DNA of 64,000 nucleotides from contig WBMW01005542.1 in NCBI GenBank assembly GCA_013396635.1, forward strand, positions 2,849,527 to 2,913,526, given 5' to 3'. Below, piece by piece: positions 34,654-48,408 of the stretch (positions are counted from its first letter, which is position 1; each line of letters starts with the position of its first letter). A model generated the notes under the pieces. That model saw only the letters and a list, made by a program, of their open reading frames with translations, did no database searches and was not told the DNA's origin. The stretch comes from Penelope pileata (lineage: Eukaryota; Chordata; Aves; Galliformes; Cracidae). The position numbers were made by a program, and so were the translations under genes.

Positions 34654-35222
34654 GTATCATTGCAGTGCAGTAGAATGCTAAAAATACCAAAGAATGGCTG
34701 TTACGTCTTCTGTGGCCTTTCTGCTAGGCCTGTTATTTGAGGAGGTGATTCTAAATCCCAGGCAATATCTTGAGGAATATAAAACAACTGAAAAGCTTGG
34801 TAGCATTATTCATGAAAATAACTGATATGTAAACCTAGTATTTCTTCTGATGTCTGCATTGCAAAAGATTTCTAACGGCAGCATATCTGCTATCATGATC
34901 TTCTCTGAGAAGCATGTTGTTCATTTTTCACCTCAGAGCCAGGATTGCTATAACAGTTCTTAAATACAAAATCACAGATTTTCCGTTTAGAAGTCTTTTG
35001 GTCAGATGGCTGATAGATTGTAGCTTTCCAGTCCACTGTTTGCATATAAGCGCATGCCGTCTGGGCCTGTATGTATAGCGAGTAGCTTTTACTAAGTCCT
35101 TTTACCAATTCCTTGAGTCTGAATACGTGCAGCGTCGGCAGAATAGAACTAAGCAGACAAGCCTAGCGCAGAAAGCAGGTAAAGTATGTTGGTGGGAAAA
35201 CTCTGTGTTCAAATGAAATGCA

Positions 35223-35228
35223 AATAAA
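35223..35228 (+). terminator. POP1: Candidate POP1 poly(A) signal (proximal)
   Basis: AATAAA, 570 nt past the stop codon. Confidence 0.4.
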
Positions 35229-35764
35229 AGTCCAGCTGTATAATCTTAAAATTATAGCAACTGAAACTCCTAAATTGGAAAGCATATCAATTTCTCTCTA
35301 TTCTGAGAGAGAAAACTGTCTTTTGGAAAGGTAATAAGCTCTTCAGATGTAAATTGCTCTTGGTGGGTTGGCATACATTTTCTGCTTAATGTAGGAATAT
35401 TTTGATTCCTTGTAACATGATTTTATTTTTGTATGGAATGTGCTGGGACCAAGGGTGTCTTCATTTTACTGTGGGGTTTATGAATGTTGAAACAGTCGTA
35501 TAACCTGTAAAATGTGTGGACAAGGGGAGAAAGGTACTTGATTGGATTGGGGAAGGGTGATTACTGGGTTGGTTTTGTTGTTGGTTGGGCTTTGTGGTTG
35601 TGGGGTTTTTTTGTTTGTTTTTTTCTTGTTAATGATAGCCTTAAACTTCTAGGCATTCTTGAGCTAAGCAGCTTAAAAACGAGTTTACATAATCCATTGC
35701 AGTTTAGTAAAAGCATGATGCAAATATTTACCGCTTAGTAAGGTTAACCGAAAATGATATGACA

Positions 35765-35770
35765 AATAAA
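35765..35770 (+). terminator. POP1: Candidate POP1 poly(A) signal (distal)
   Basis: AATAAA about 1.1 kb past the stop codon. A TTGTTT/TTCTTG-rich segment follows within 30 nt, as expected for a downstream element. Confidence 0.4.
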
Positions 35771-36159
35771 AACTGTAATCTATTCTTGTTTCAGGAATCT
35801 GACGGTTCAGCTTGATTCTTTAAGAAATTAAGTGCAGATCAGTTAATGATTTTGTCTTTCTAAGTATCGGTCTGTAACTTAATTCCTCCAGCTATGGTTT
35901 TGTTTGAAGTAGTCTTAGGTGAATAAATTAATGTTGGGTGGAGTTGTTTTGCTGCAGGAAGGATTTGGAGTACCTTCATAACTATTAATATTTAGGGCCA
36001 TTGTTGGATTAAATAGGACACACATATGGGGAAGGGAGGGGACCAAAGGAAGTATGGAAAGATTTAAGAATTGATCCAATTCATTTATGTTTGAACTCAT
36101 TTGCTGAGGATTTTCCTGTTAATTTTTCCTGGACAAGAGCCGTAAATCCACTTGTTGAG

Positions 36160-36510
36160 TTTGTGAGTGCAGCTGGATGGACTTTGTGCGCCTTCCCAGC
36201 CGCTTGCCACACTGATTGGAGTCATGGCATCATGCAGGACACACCGGCTTGTGGAAAGACCACGGCTTCCAGCACGGCTTGGGATACAGCTCCGTGAGAA
36301 ATTGTGCACGACCACTCACCCTCTGCACCTGGTAGAGCAATTGTTGCAGGAACACAGCGAGGCTGGCCGGCATCGCTTTGCTGTGCAGGGCGCCTGCGGG
36401 CCAGCAGATGGCCCCAGAGGAAAAGGCACGGGGCGGTGCGGGTCCGGGCTTCACATGCTCGCCATGTGACTCCGAGCGCTGCAGCGTGTAGGTATGTGGA
36501 AATAAAGAGC
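36160..36510 (+). other. CpG-dense islet with a small ORF and AATAAA (unidentified)
   Basis: By eye about twenty CpG dinucleotides fall in some 330 bp, in an AT-rich, CpG-poor setting. An 81-codon ORF runs from ATG at 36224 (context GAGTCATGG, favourable) to TGA at 36467-36469. AATAAA follows at 36501-36506. I do not recognise the protein, which is Arg- and Leu-rich and has no obvious domain. It could be a processed-gene or LTR fragment, a lncRNA terminal exon or a small orphan CpG island. Confidence 0.4.
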
Positions 36511-39500
36511 CCCTTAAACATTACAGGCTGGCTGCTCTGATCAAGTTCTCTCATGGTAATAATCCTGGATTTAATGAACCTTTTGAATTGTGAGCTCAAT
36601 TGAAATATTTCTAGGATCAGAGTTTCCAGAGCTGTGCTTCGTGGGAAGAAAAGAGGGGAGGTGATGTTTATATGGCCGTTTCCCCCCTTGCCTCCCCCGT
36701 CTTCTCAGATACATATTTTCTTGCCTCCCCAGGCCCCGTTTGTGTGTGAGAAAGAAAGAGGAGAAGCCCCCCACCCAAGCCATTATTTTTGTTTCTTTTC
36801 TGCTTGTAGATCTTTTGTTCACTGAATCTTTCCCAGGTTTTCTTTTTTCTTTTTTTAAACATCTGGAGTCTTTTTTCTTTTCCTCCTATTGGTAATTTCT
36901 GCCAGGTTTTCATTTTGACACTTCCTGTTACTTTTCTTTGATTTCCATTCTCTATTTCTGATTTATGATCCTTCTTTCTGGTGAGCCAATGAACAGAAAC
37001 TGGAATCCAAGTGCATCCTGTTCTGTATATCTTGTAATATTGTTACACAGTTGTTTTCCTTTAAGTCGATGATTTATGCCCTAAGACTTCACTCTCCTTG
37101 TAAAATGCACTGCAAGCCTGATAAGTTAAAAATGCTCAAAACTCTCAGCCAAAGTTTGTCAGAAAAATACTGTGACTTTATGTAGCTGCAGGGAAATTTT
37201 TATCTGTGGTTGGGATTTCCAGATTCTGAGTGTCTCAAGGGTGACTTAGTCATAAAAACCGTGTCAACACTGGGTAATCAAACTGTGGATAATTAAGCCT
37301 GTGTTATCTGTGTCAGCTGGACAGTATGTCTGTGTTCATCATGTTGAATCAGGTGTAGCTTGTGGCACACATCTGTTCTTAGGCTGTATCTCATTGCAGT
37401 TACTGCCCTTTGGTTAGCTACCCCAGAGCATCTGGATCAGCTCCCATGAGCTCTGATACATGAGCATTTTCGGGAACCCAGGAAACTCAAACCCAGGGAA
37501 AAAGAGCTCTCATAAACTATCTGGCTCCCATGCTGTTCTCCAGATAACTTTCTCAAAATGGATGCCAGCACAAACCCTTAGCTCTCGTTCCTGGCTTGGC
37601 AAGAGATTTTGGAAGCTGATGTGAAGCACAGAAGGCAATTCTGGCATTATCTGAAGCACTGAAGAGCTCAACTGCTACCACCTAGTCATGCAGCTCTACG
37701 TGCAGCTCCCCCAGAGCAGCTGAACAAATGTTGTGCTGGAGACTCACCTCATGAAGGGTCTTCTCCCAGCCTGGACCATGGCTCGCTTACTTGCGTGGTA
37801 TGTTAAGAGAGGCCACAGTGACTGATAGACCTACCATGCTTAGAGCCTTGTGGCTCTGAGTTGCACGTGTTTTATCATTGCAAATCCAGAAAACAAGGCT
37901 GCAGAAGAGACTTGTGATTACTGAGTGGAATGAGGTGATGTGGGACCACTGCCAGACTGTTGTGCGTTTGTTAAGGAAGTTCAGAGCAGGTCCAGGGCAA
38001 TCGGTTTGTTCAGCAGCGCGTGAGAAATGGAAGACATTACCTGACAGGAAGGCGGGTGGGGTTGTTGAAACAAATCTGGGAAAATAATTGGCAGGATGAT
38101 GGACCACTTGATGGAGGTGTAAGCCCTGGGGGATTGTGGCACACACACGTAGAGGGTAGTCAAATGCAGCATGACAGTTTTCTTTCAGTGCTCTAAATCT
38201 GGAAGAGCCAGATATGTCAAACCTGATTCGTTCACATGTCCATGTCGGGTAGGTAGTAGGAACAGAGCTGGGAGGAAATAAACTACCAAAGGCAGGTTTC
38301 TGAAGTGCTGTGACTGGGAAAAGCAGAAAAGCAAGAGCTTTGTTTTATTTTCCAAAAATACAACTTTTTTTTTTTTTCAATAAAAAGCCCCAAAGTCCCA
38401 TGCTTCTAAATGTTCTTCCCAGAGATCAACAATCTAAACAATACCCACAGTTTACCTCTTGCAAATTCAGCTCATCTGTGTGAAAATGTTCCTGTGTGTA
38501 CACTGGTCTCATCAAATCCCTGCAAGAGCAATAAACTTGTACTGAATGACTAAAACTGAGAAAGGACGGAGATGTGCTGAAGCCATTTTGTAGCAGCTTT
38601 TAAAGACAGAGCTTACTCATCCCTGGACAACATAATAACGAGATCAACTTATTAAAGAAGGTGGGGTGACGAACAGAATAGACAAAACCCAGCTTTCATT
38701 TACTGAATTGTTTCTCATCTTGAAGAAAGACAGTTTCTTCCGTAGTGTGAAAAATGCCTAAACAAAATGAGGTAAAAAAAAAAATTTTTTTGACACTCCC
38801 AAGACCTGCAAAGCTTGTACTAAATTCAGCTTTCCTGACCCATTTTAGTTGTCTTTTGGTCATGGGCTCGCTGCTACACTGCTGATGTGACAGCCAGGCA
38901 CTGCTAAGCCAGATTCTTAACAAACAGAAATCAAAAAGATGTCCAGGACAGAGCAAGAATAAAGCAGAGAATGAAAAAGCGGTCGGAAGGAAGAGAGAGA
39001 CTCAAATTTCGTGATCCAAATATGTGAGGATTTGCTGTAATTTCTGGAAAGGATGGTGTAATTCAGTATTTCATTTGATGTCAAGAAGATCAAATAATAG
39101 CCATGATGAGAAAGACAATTTCATTTCTGTCTGTTTTTCAGCATGCTATTTCTTAGCCCACAAAATGTTTTATTTTAGGAATAATGCAACAGTTGTGATG
39201 AGTGGGAGAGCTCATGCATCCATAAGCCATTGTGCCCATTGGGACTCATTCGCACATATCACTTCTGTTAATTTGGGTGTTTGTTCTTTTGTCACTGGGT
39301 AATACCAGAAAGGCTCTTTTTTATTATTTCCTTTTCCCCCCCTTCTTCTGTCTTTTAGAAAAAGCATGAGGTGAAAGCAAAGTAGGGCAGGCATGACCTG
39401 AGTTGTTTAGAGCTTTGTTACTTGAGAGATGAGTTTAAAAGCTGTCTCAGAAATAACCAACATCCTCCTCCCCATTTGAGGCACACCCCTGTTGGTTTAA

Positions 39501-40677
39501 CTGTGTCTGTAGTGACACATCCGATTTGTCTGCTGTTGTGATCAATGATAAATACGTATCCTCACCACAGAGATTATTGTATCACTCATATACTTCCCAA
39601 AAAATCATACCTAAGTTGTAGCAGGTGTCACCCAAGGCAGTTTGGCCTATGTGCTAAGCATGTTGCTCAAAAGCTTTAAGTGGGCTGGGTGAGACAGAGA
39701 AATTTCAGGCATCAGAGTTTGTTGCTTTTCCTGAGCCCTCAGAAAATCCACAATACGCACTCAGAGGAGCAAATTATAAATATTCAATTAAAAGGCGCTT
39801 TCCAGATTATTAGTTGTTTAGCACAGTGATTTTTTTTTTTAAAGATGCATGTGGAAATGGTTTTGATACAGGCCAGTAGGTATTAAAGGGTTAACTATAG
39901 CTAATTTATTTTCCTGTAAGACATTTTGTTTTACAGGAATCAATTGCATCCAGGTTTCCTGAATGTTTTTACAATGCAATAATTCTTGTAAATTCATTGG
40001 CAAATATATCAAGGGGGTTCTAAATAACATCACAAAAAAATATTTCAAATTTGCTAAGAACTCACCAGATTTTTTTTTTTTTTGAGAAGAAGCAGATGAA
40101 AATAAACATTAATGAATTAATAAAATAGTTATCTAGGGAAAGTCTTAGAAGTAAATTAATTTTAGCTTCTGTTAGCACTTTTAAGACTTTCTCTGAGCTA
40201 CTGTGCTCTGAGGTGTTAATGATTCGTAAGCATTAGAGTTAACTCTTTAAAAAAGAAATTAGCCGTAGTTTCTGTTAATCCCCTCAAGAATTTACTTTTA
40301 TGCCTATAGGAAGCACTCAGTGACACAATTTCTGAAACAGGAATTCTAATTCTGTCAATTTCTGTAGGCCTTGAAGTGCCACCACCTTTTGTCTCTGGGC
40401 CAAGGAGGTTTCCCGGGCAGTGCCTGAGCTGGATGTCGGTGCTGCCTGGTGTGCGGGCAGCTGCCGGCCCCGCTGAGCTGGGTGCTGGAGCAGAATGGAG
40501 CAGCCTCTGCAGATGTTTCTCCTGGAGCAAAGTGAAAGCAGGTCCGTGTTGAAAGCTGTGGAAACCCATCCGTCCTGCGCTGGTGGCGAAGCTCCTGACT
40601 CCTTTGATCTTGGAGAAGGAAGGGTGGTGAGTTTCGTAAGGAGCGTAGAGATTCAGGCATTCTGGCTTCATTTGCCA

Positions 40678-40726
40678 AAAAAAAAAAAAGAAGAAAAGAA
40701 AGAAAAAAACTTTTTTTTTTTTTTTA
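40678..40726. repeat. Adjacent poly-A and poly-T tracts
   Basis: An A-rich tract of about 13 A plus AAGAAAAG-type units, followed directly by about 15 T. The arms could pair into an A/T hairpin. Confidence 0.75.
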
Positions 40727-43700
40727 GGTTAGTAGACATACAGAAGGCTACTTTAACTGCTTTTTAAATTGTCTAACAAAACCAGAAATATCCAGAAAGC
40801 AGCAAGTCCCTGCCCATGGGCTTGTTTCTCGTGTGATAAGCACTCACGCCCGCTCTGCTCTACAGCTCGCTGGTGCGAAGCGCGAACACGGCGTTGCTGC
40901 AAGCTGTTACCGTGCAGATGCTTGCACATGGGCAACCACGCATGCCATGCATGGCAAGAGGCTTTCTAACGAAAGTACATTAAAATCACTGCTGCCTGCA
41001 GAGTAGGCTATGCAAATAATTCTCTCTGATTGCTGGGGGGGGGTAGATGAGAGTTGGCACAGCTTTAAAATGAAAATCTCCAAAGCCAGAGATGCTTTTA
41101 ATCTTAGTAAAAGCACCGTGGTTTGAAACTAGGCTTTTCCCTTTATTTAGAGAGGTAGTTTGAATAGCACACTATGTTTTAGCTTGTAAAAATGCCTCCA
41201 GTTCCGTTCTTGTGGAAGGGAGGCATCCCTGCAGCCGGTGGGGCGCTGCTGAAATAATTTTGCAGATGCAGCAAAATAGATCACATCAAAAAGCAGAAGT
41301 CCTGAGGAAGGCCTAATGATAGTCTAGAACACAAAAGCATTAAAATACAGCAGTGACATCTTGTCTGGGGAAGATGCTCTTCATTCCCACTTTTATACAA
41401 GGCAGAAAGATACACCAAGTCCTGTATCCTGGCCTGCCCGCAGTGCCTCGGGCATCCTGGCCAGGGCTGGGCAGCTGGACTCAGCTCCCACCTGGAATTC
41501 TTTCTGAGAACTGTGTAGGGCGATGGGGAAGCTTGTATACATGCATCGGTGACACGATCTTTTGGCTGCTTCTGCAAGCCTGATGCTTGGACTCTTCTGC
41601 AGAAACAGTGGTGGCCATCCATTTACCGTCTGTTTTCATTTTTTCTACTTGATTTCTCACAGTGTTACAGCACTTGAATTTAAGTTGCATTGCTGTAAGG
41701 CTTGGAATTGTTTTCTGTAGCATACACACTTTAAACCATGCCAAATGAAGAGGGAGATAATATGCCCACAGCATCAGCATGTCTCTCAAAAGACAGATAC
41801 TTATCTGTATTTAAATGCTGTTTTTTTCTACAAGCCTTTCAAACCCGCGGTGTGTGGCTCACCACCACCACCAGACAGACCTCAGCCCATAGGAGGTTTG
41901 GGTCTGCAGCCCCTGCTCTGGTTGTCCTCAGACAAGTCCTCTAGGTTCTCTGCTGAGTTTCCCCCACGGGTTTGCAGTTGGATTGGTGTGGAATAATTGA
42001 CTTTTTGACAATTTTCCTGTTTGAATGTAGTGCAGACCACTGCAGAAGGGAAGGCCACATTTGTGCTGTAAATTCCACTTTGGTTCTACTCCGAGTAAAT
42101 CTTGGCCTTCGTTTTGAAATACTGTGTACTTTTAATTCAGACTTCCTTTTGTAAAAGGCCATCAAAAGCTGAAAGATTACTGTCCCATAGTACAAAGAGG
42201 ACTGCTGTTAGTCTGGCCAAGTAGCTATCGAAAATATGCAGGAAATACAACATAAATTCATTTTTCTCCAAATGTTTTCTACAGGCAGGATCCCAGGCTA
42301 TTAGGTTAGCTCCAGGGACTAAAAGACAATAACTGGAAATCCCAGGACAGTAGCCAGGTTTCATGTGGTCTTCAGAGACAGGAACAAAAAACCCTATCAA
42401 ACATAATAACTTCCCTTTCACCATTCGAAACTGAGCTCCACTGTCAGCTGGATTTCAGAATTTATTAAGAAGCAAGAGAGGTGACCTCCTCTATCTGCAA
42501 GGTCGTTAAATTGACGACCATTAGAAACTGATTCTCATCCAGATCCATTCATAAAATTAATTTACATATTTTCAAGAATGTAGATTAGTCTGTGGGGACC
42601 TAGGCTTGGAGAAAAACATACAAGTTGCAGTATCTGTTTTCATCTTTTCAGTCCTCAAGATGTTAAGACCAGTGAGTACTGAAACATATTAAGAGCTTTG
42701 GCCAATGTCCTGACTGAAGTTCAATTCTCCACCTCAAACAGGAGCTGAACATGGCTTCGGACCTTCTAGACAGGATACACTTCTCTCCCATAACACAGAA
42801 TGGATAGAAAACCGTTAAAAGAATCTGCCTTGAACTTTGATTGTTGTCATTAAGAATTAATTCCTGTAGTGTCTCACTTTTCTTCTCAGACAGACTGCAG
42901 AAGGCACCCTTTCCTTCACTGGATGTTTTTCTCCAGGTGCTTTCAGTTTTGGTCAGGGTGAAATTGTTTCAAGGAAAAAATATGAGGGGGAAAAATGAAA
43001 GGCTGACATTTTCCCTGACCCTTTAGACTCTAGGTATTTTTGCTCAAATATGAAACAATGTATCTTACAGAAAACTCAGTAGGATTGTGGTTTCACAACA
43101 AATCAAAATACTTTATTGATTTAAATTTAAAATACAAATATTTTGAAAGAAGTTTTCTGTTTCCATCAACTCTAGCTGGATACCTCTTCCAAGCCCTCAA
43201 ATACCCTTGGATAAACTTTCTGGGCAATTCTCCTCCATAAGTCTTTTTTGGGCACAAGCATGCGCTCTGAACTGACTCCTTCCCTCCAAAGAGTAAAACC
43301 ATCAGTCTCTATTTCCTGCCGCTCCAAATTCAAGCTGGATGTTGAAGGACAAAAAATGGTGATTGGCAGAGCTTGGAGAGGGAGCCAGGAGTGAGGAGTG
43401 CCAGCTCATCCCACAGAAAAACTCTTCTGAAACAATTCCTGGTCCAAGGAAACCAGGCCAAAACTCTCACTGTAACATCAATCACTGATAGAAACAAAGG
43501 CTGTCGTGTTTCTGAGCCTTCACCAGCTTAATGAAAGGACAAGCAACTAGAGAAAAAAGCAAGGAACCCCCAACTGTGACAGCACATATGAGCAACATCT
43601 CTTCGTGGGGGAAATAAAGTACTGAATTAAAATTTATGGCTTCCCAGTAGCATTGCATACCCTGGGAACAGTGAATGTTTTGTTCCTTCCCAAAATGACA

Positions 43701-46700
43701 AGTGTTAGGATCATAAAATCAAACTCAACTGGAGTAGCAAATTGATTCTAGACTATCTGGTTCTTCCTGGCTGTGTCACGCAGAGCAGAGGCAGTGGTTG
43801 GTTGCCTAGGGTTGCAAATATTAGGAATAACACAGTATTTAGTGACTGTTCATTACATGCGTGCCTCTGAGAGGGGAGGTGTGTTCATGTGCTCATGTGC
43901 TTAGCGCAGCAGAAACCCTAGAATGGAGTCAGTCCTGAATGTTGTGTTTCTGGCCAACTTTCCAATAGCAATGAACTAATAGCATTTCCAAAGGTTAAGA
44001 TTTCTGTAACTTTGCCAAATGGTAGGGTCATGCCCTGTTTTTCTGCTAATACAATTTACTTTCCTTCTTTTTTTCTCATGACCTTTTACCCACTATTTGC
44101 CACTCTCCATTTTGGCCCTTTCCTGTATTACTACCGACCTTTAAGATACTGCTGAAATTATCAGCTTTGTCTTTTTGCTCGGTCTGTGCAAGTAAGTGCT
44201 GCAGAACTGCTGTAACGAATCTGCCTAAGCCTTAGCTGCGAGTCATGCAACAAACAAGGTTGCCTCTTAACTTCAGATGTGCGTAAGGTTATTCATGTGT
44301 CTTCAAGGCTTAAATCTGGCTTTTATGGAATATTGGCTCACCAGTAGTAAGCACACAAGCATCTGGAGACATTGCCCTGCTGTTCACCCTTACAATCTTG
44401 TGACACATCCCTCCACCCTGCCTGTTTTTATGAGACAACACTGTGCTCTTCCTAGAAGAATATGTTCCTAGAAGCCTTGACTTCTGATAAGGAGACGATC
44501 AACACTTTCACCCAACTGCAATTACTCAATACAGGCATTCCTGCCCTTTGCTCTGGCCACCTACTTGTGGCCAGAGACAGGATAATGACCTCGTTGCATC
44601 ACTGATGATAGCTGATGTTGCCTATCTTTTGTTACATTTGGTGCTTCTTCGCTGCTGGAGGATATCCAGCACATGGCTCTCCACCTCTGAAACACTTCTC
44701 TCTGAGTCTGAAACATTTTCTTAACAATTTTTTTCACAAGTATGTTATTCTAGTCTTTTCCCCTTGGATGCTGTATGCTTCTCCTGGTGCAGCTGATGTG
44801 TCGTGATGATGATGTCTCAGAGGCCCTGCAAGAAATCAGGGCTTCCGTGCCACATCCTGGCTCAACAGAGCCACTCGGTGGCATGCGTGCAGTGTGGAGA
44901 GGTCAGATATTTACAAATCTGAGCCAAAAGAAAGTAAGAAGCACAAATAAGAGATTATCCCTGTACAAAGATGCCACTCTTCTGAAGAGCGGTAGTGTCC
45001 AGCATTTACTATATCCTTACGTTGTCTACTGGAGCCTAATATTGTATAGTTCTCAGAGAAACAGACCTACAAGACTAGAGTTCCACTGTGACTATATTGT
45101 CTGATTTGATATCCAACTTGCATTTTCCTTGAGAGCAAGTGTTTCTTGGAGCCCAGCAGAATCTGCAGATGGCAGCTGCAGAAAAACCTGCCTGGTGAGC
45201 AGGAGCTGGCCCACGGGCTTCAGTGACGTCCTTGTCCACCCCAAACAGATGGACAGACTCACCGTAGGGAAACTTATAGAGGAGAGCACTACCATACCAT
45301 CTGAAATCTGCAGGAGCTCTCCTTACCCATGGGATTTGTCCTTTCCAGACCCTTGGCTTCCTCAGGCCGTTGCTGAAGACAGCGGTTCTGCACGTGGCTG
45401 TTTGCTGCACATAAATGTTCCAGGTGCAGGTTTAATGAGTTCGTGAGACAATAACACCCTACTGCACATGCTCATTAGGCAATTTCCAAATCCTTGTAAC
45501 TGTCAAGTCAACAACAAAAATTTCCTCTGGGACCCAGCCCTGTGCTACACTCTGAATGTATTTTCATAGCAAGTGTCACTGCTTGAGACTGCCTTTTGCT
45601 TTGAAGTCTTGCTTGGAGCATGGGGGAAGGCAGGGAAAAGGTCTGAGTATATTTTTATAATGAGGAAAGGATTTTTTTTTTTTTCACTTCCCACTCACTC
45701 AGTAATGGCTGAACTTTGCTTCCTTTCTTCTTGTTAAGGAAAGGTGCCAAAATAAACAAAACCATGGAGTTGCAAGCAGCCATGAAGCCTGGAAATCTGG
45801 AATCAAGAGGTGGCAATTCCATAAAGTTTGGTATTGAAAGTGAGGTTACGATCAAAGCCATTTTACCACATTTACCTCTGTTCTCACCTTGGTTTTTCAC
45901 AGAAGACATTGCCTAAATAACTTACGTGAAGCCAACATAAGGAGAAGCAACACGAGGAGAAGGACGTGTTGGGGGAAAAGATGCACGTCAGATATGGGGG
46001 GCTGCCTGTGAGGTGTGAGATGAGCTCCAGCAGATGCTCTGCCACACTGCAGAAATTTGGAGGCCTCAGAGGTATGGAATGGTCCAGGGAAGATGCAGTG
46101 ATGAAGTGCAGAAGAGGAGAAGGAGCCATGTGGTCATCTGCAGGAGTGAGAGGATGGAGGGAGCAGAAGGGAAGAACAACCTGAGAGGCTAAAGGTGATG
46201 GGGCAAGCTCATGGCGCACCTCAAGCACGGAGGTATTATGAAGTGGGGCCTGTCAGAGCCTGAGGGTCCTGTACAGCCCGAGGCCCTAGGAGCATGTGTC
46301 TGGGATATGACACTGCACATGATGATACGAAGCAGCTCCCTGTCCACCTGTCCCAGGAGTGGCCTGGCTGCTCTGCTGGCCCAGCATGCACGGGTCTGGC
46401 CATTGCTGCATGGCTCACTTACCTCTCCATGGCACGTCGGCTGCGTGCCCTTGGCTCTTCACCATGGCCAGCTATCTTGAGCTGCTTTTCAAACACAGAC
46501 TTGGGACTTGTAGTTTAGCTCTAAGATAAACATTCTGAAAACTGTCTTCTTTCTCACAATGCAGGTGTGAGGTGTTTTTAATTATCTTAGGGAAGCTTTC
46601 CTTGGCCATGCCTATTTGTTCACTGTTTCTCTTGTATAGTTGGTCTGTTTGTCTTGCAGAGCTGGCCTATAAACCAGCTATTAGGGGTTTACTGTATATC

Positions 46701-47048
46701 ATTATCAAGAAAATAATCTTTGAAAAAACATGAAATCACTTGTTACAACCCTTTTTTTTCCTTTGCAAATAACTTCTTGGGAACCAAATGATCTCCACAG
46801 CTGATCACCCAAACCTGCTGGAAAATGCTTGCTCCAAATACAAATTAAAGCATGTTTTAGTTCTAAAATATTTTGAGTGATTTGAGCAGAGAAAAGAACG
46901 TTCTTGATATAAGGAGATGATAACAGTACTGGTATGGGAGAAGGATGAATTCTCCTTCCTTCAGAATGATATAGTTTTGAGTCATCAATGCACAATACGT
47001 GCACAGACGAGCAAGACGTGCTCTTTGCTAGATTTGTGTCTGTTTTGT

Positions 47049-47078
47049 GCACACACACATGCACACGCACACACACAG
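47049..47078. repeat. (CA)n microsatellite
   Basis: A CA-repeat of about 30 bp, interrupted by TG and G. Confidence 0.8.
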
Positions 47079-48134
47079 AAAGTGGTGAGGAGAGAGAACA
47101 GTGGGTTATTACACCTACTGGTTTTATTATTGGTTTTGCTCTGCAGACTCCTAAACTGCGTGGGTGTTGATGGCTGACTTTTGAAGAAACTTAATGAAGG
47201 TTACCAATGGAAATTTTGACAGTCATGATGATAAATGCTCTATTGACTTAGAGGAATTCAGTTATCTTAATCATATAGCAGACTACAACAAAAATTTCAT
47301 TTTCCCTTTTTTCTTTGACGTACTTTTGTGTTACCCCTTTTCAGAGCTAGTGCCAGTATTTTCAGATGACTGTTATTTTTTTTTGCTTTGTTATTGACAA
47401 GGTGAAAAGTGTTATCTTTCTTAAGTGCTCCTCAGAAAGAACAGAAAAGCATGGCCATTGTAAGTGCCAAAAGGAGACTCCTCAGTATTTACATTTTTGC
47501 TATTCAGGAAGAGGAAAATTGTCGGGGTACTGGGGAGTACTGATTCTGGTCAGCCTATCCTTTTGTGTCTTTTCTCTGAGGCACCTCTCACTCATTAAGA
47601 AAATGTTCTCAGACTCTTAAAAGGCCACTGCTCAACCCAGAAAATGAAAGAAACCCATTAGAAAGCCTGGCACTTTTCAGGGCTATCTTCTGTTGCACAC
47701 CTACCTTTCTTTCTCGAGATCCTTTTACACTGCTGACTACTGATGCAACTTGTCACAAAAACTGTACTCCCACTTCTTGCAGACTTTGATCACTGATGAG
47801 CTGAAGTCAGCTGCAGTGCACAAGGCATCGAATGTATTGGCTCTGATTTATATTCGATTTCATGGGAACACCCAGGAGAGCTTCCATCTCAGGACTTCCA
47901 CAAATGCTTGCAGAAGAGCAGCACGGGTTACATTTGCATTGGGATTTAAATATTCCCTTCATTCTGACAATAATTAGAACACTATTTTCTACTTAGCTGT
48001 AAATTAGAGCTGTGAATAACAATGGAGAGGTCTCTCCACCCCCTGCTCTACAAGCATTCCCTCATGAACTCGGCAGCTTTTGGGAACAATGCAGTTCTGC
48101 TCTGAGATTTTATTTTGCACAAGTGTCCTTGGGA

Positions 48135-48408
48135 CAGTGTTTCTCAACCTGTGCTCTGGGGACTATTTGTGGTCTGAAAGGCTTCACAAAATGGTTTGTG
48201 AGATCACTCTAAGACAAAGCAACTCTCCCCACTATCTCCCCCACCCCAAAAATGCCCAAACCCACACTCACATTTTGTCACAACATTCGAAGGGTGGCCT
48301 AATTTTTAGTTGGCTATTCATGAACATCACTGCATTAAGACTGCTCAGTTTAGTTCTCCAAAACATTTGGAGATCTTTGGGTTAAACAAAAGACACAGAG
48401 AAACACTG
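48135..48408. mobile_element. Probable non-autonomous hAT element (MITE)
   Basis: The 274-bp segment starts CAGTGTTTCTC and ends GAGAAACACTG, a perfect 11-bp terminal inverted repeat. The CAGTG start and following AACCTGTGCTCTGGGGAC resemble ends of vertebrate Charlie/MER-type hAT elements. The 8-bp flanks CCTTGGGA and TTTTGGAG differ only by transitions, which fits a decayed duplication but does not prove one. It has no coding capacity. Confidence 0.6.

Larger units (their letters stand above)
34654..35800 (+). other. POP1: Probable POP1 3' UTR
   Basis: This sequence follows the POP1 stop and has no coding signal. AATAAA occurs at 35223-35228 and 35765-35770, either of which could define the mRNA end. 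I cannot say which is used. Confidence 0.45.
36511..48134. other. Intergenic region between POP1 and NIPAL2, proximal part
   Basis: No exon of a recognisable gene on either strand; open frames are short and unrelated to known families. A pyrimidine-rich block (36680-36890) and an A-run facing a T-run (40678-40726) are the only low-complexity features of note. Confidence 0.5.
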
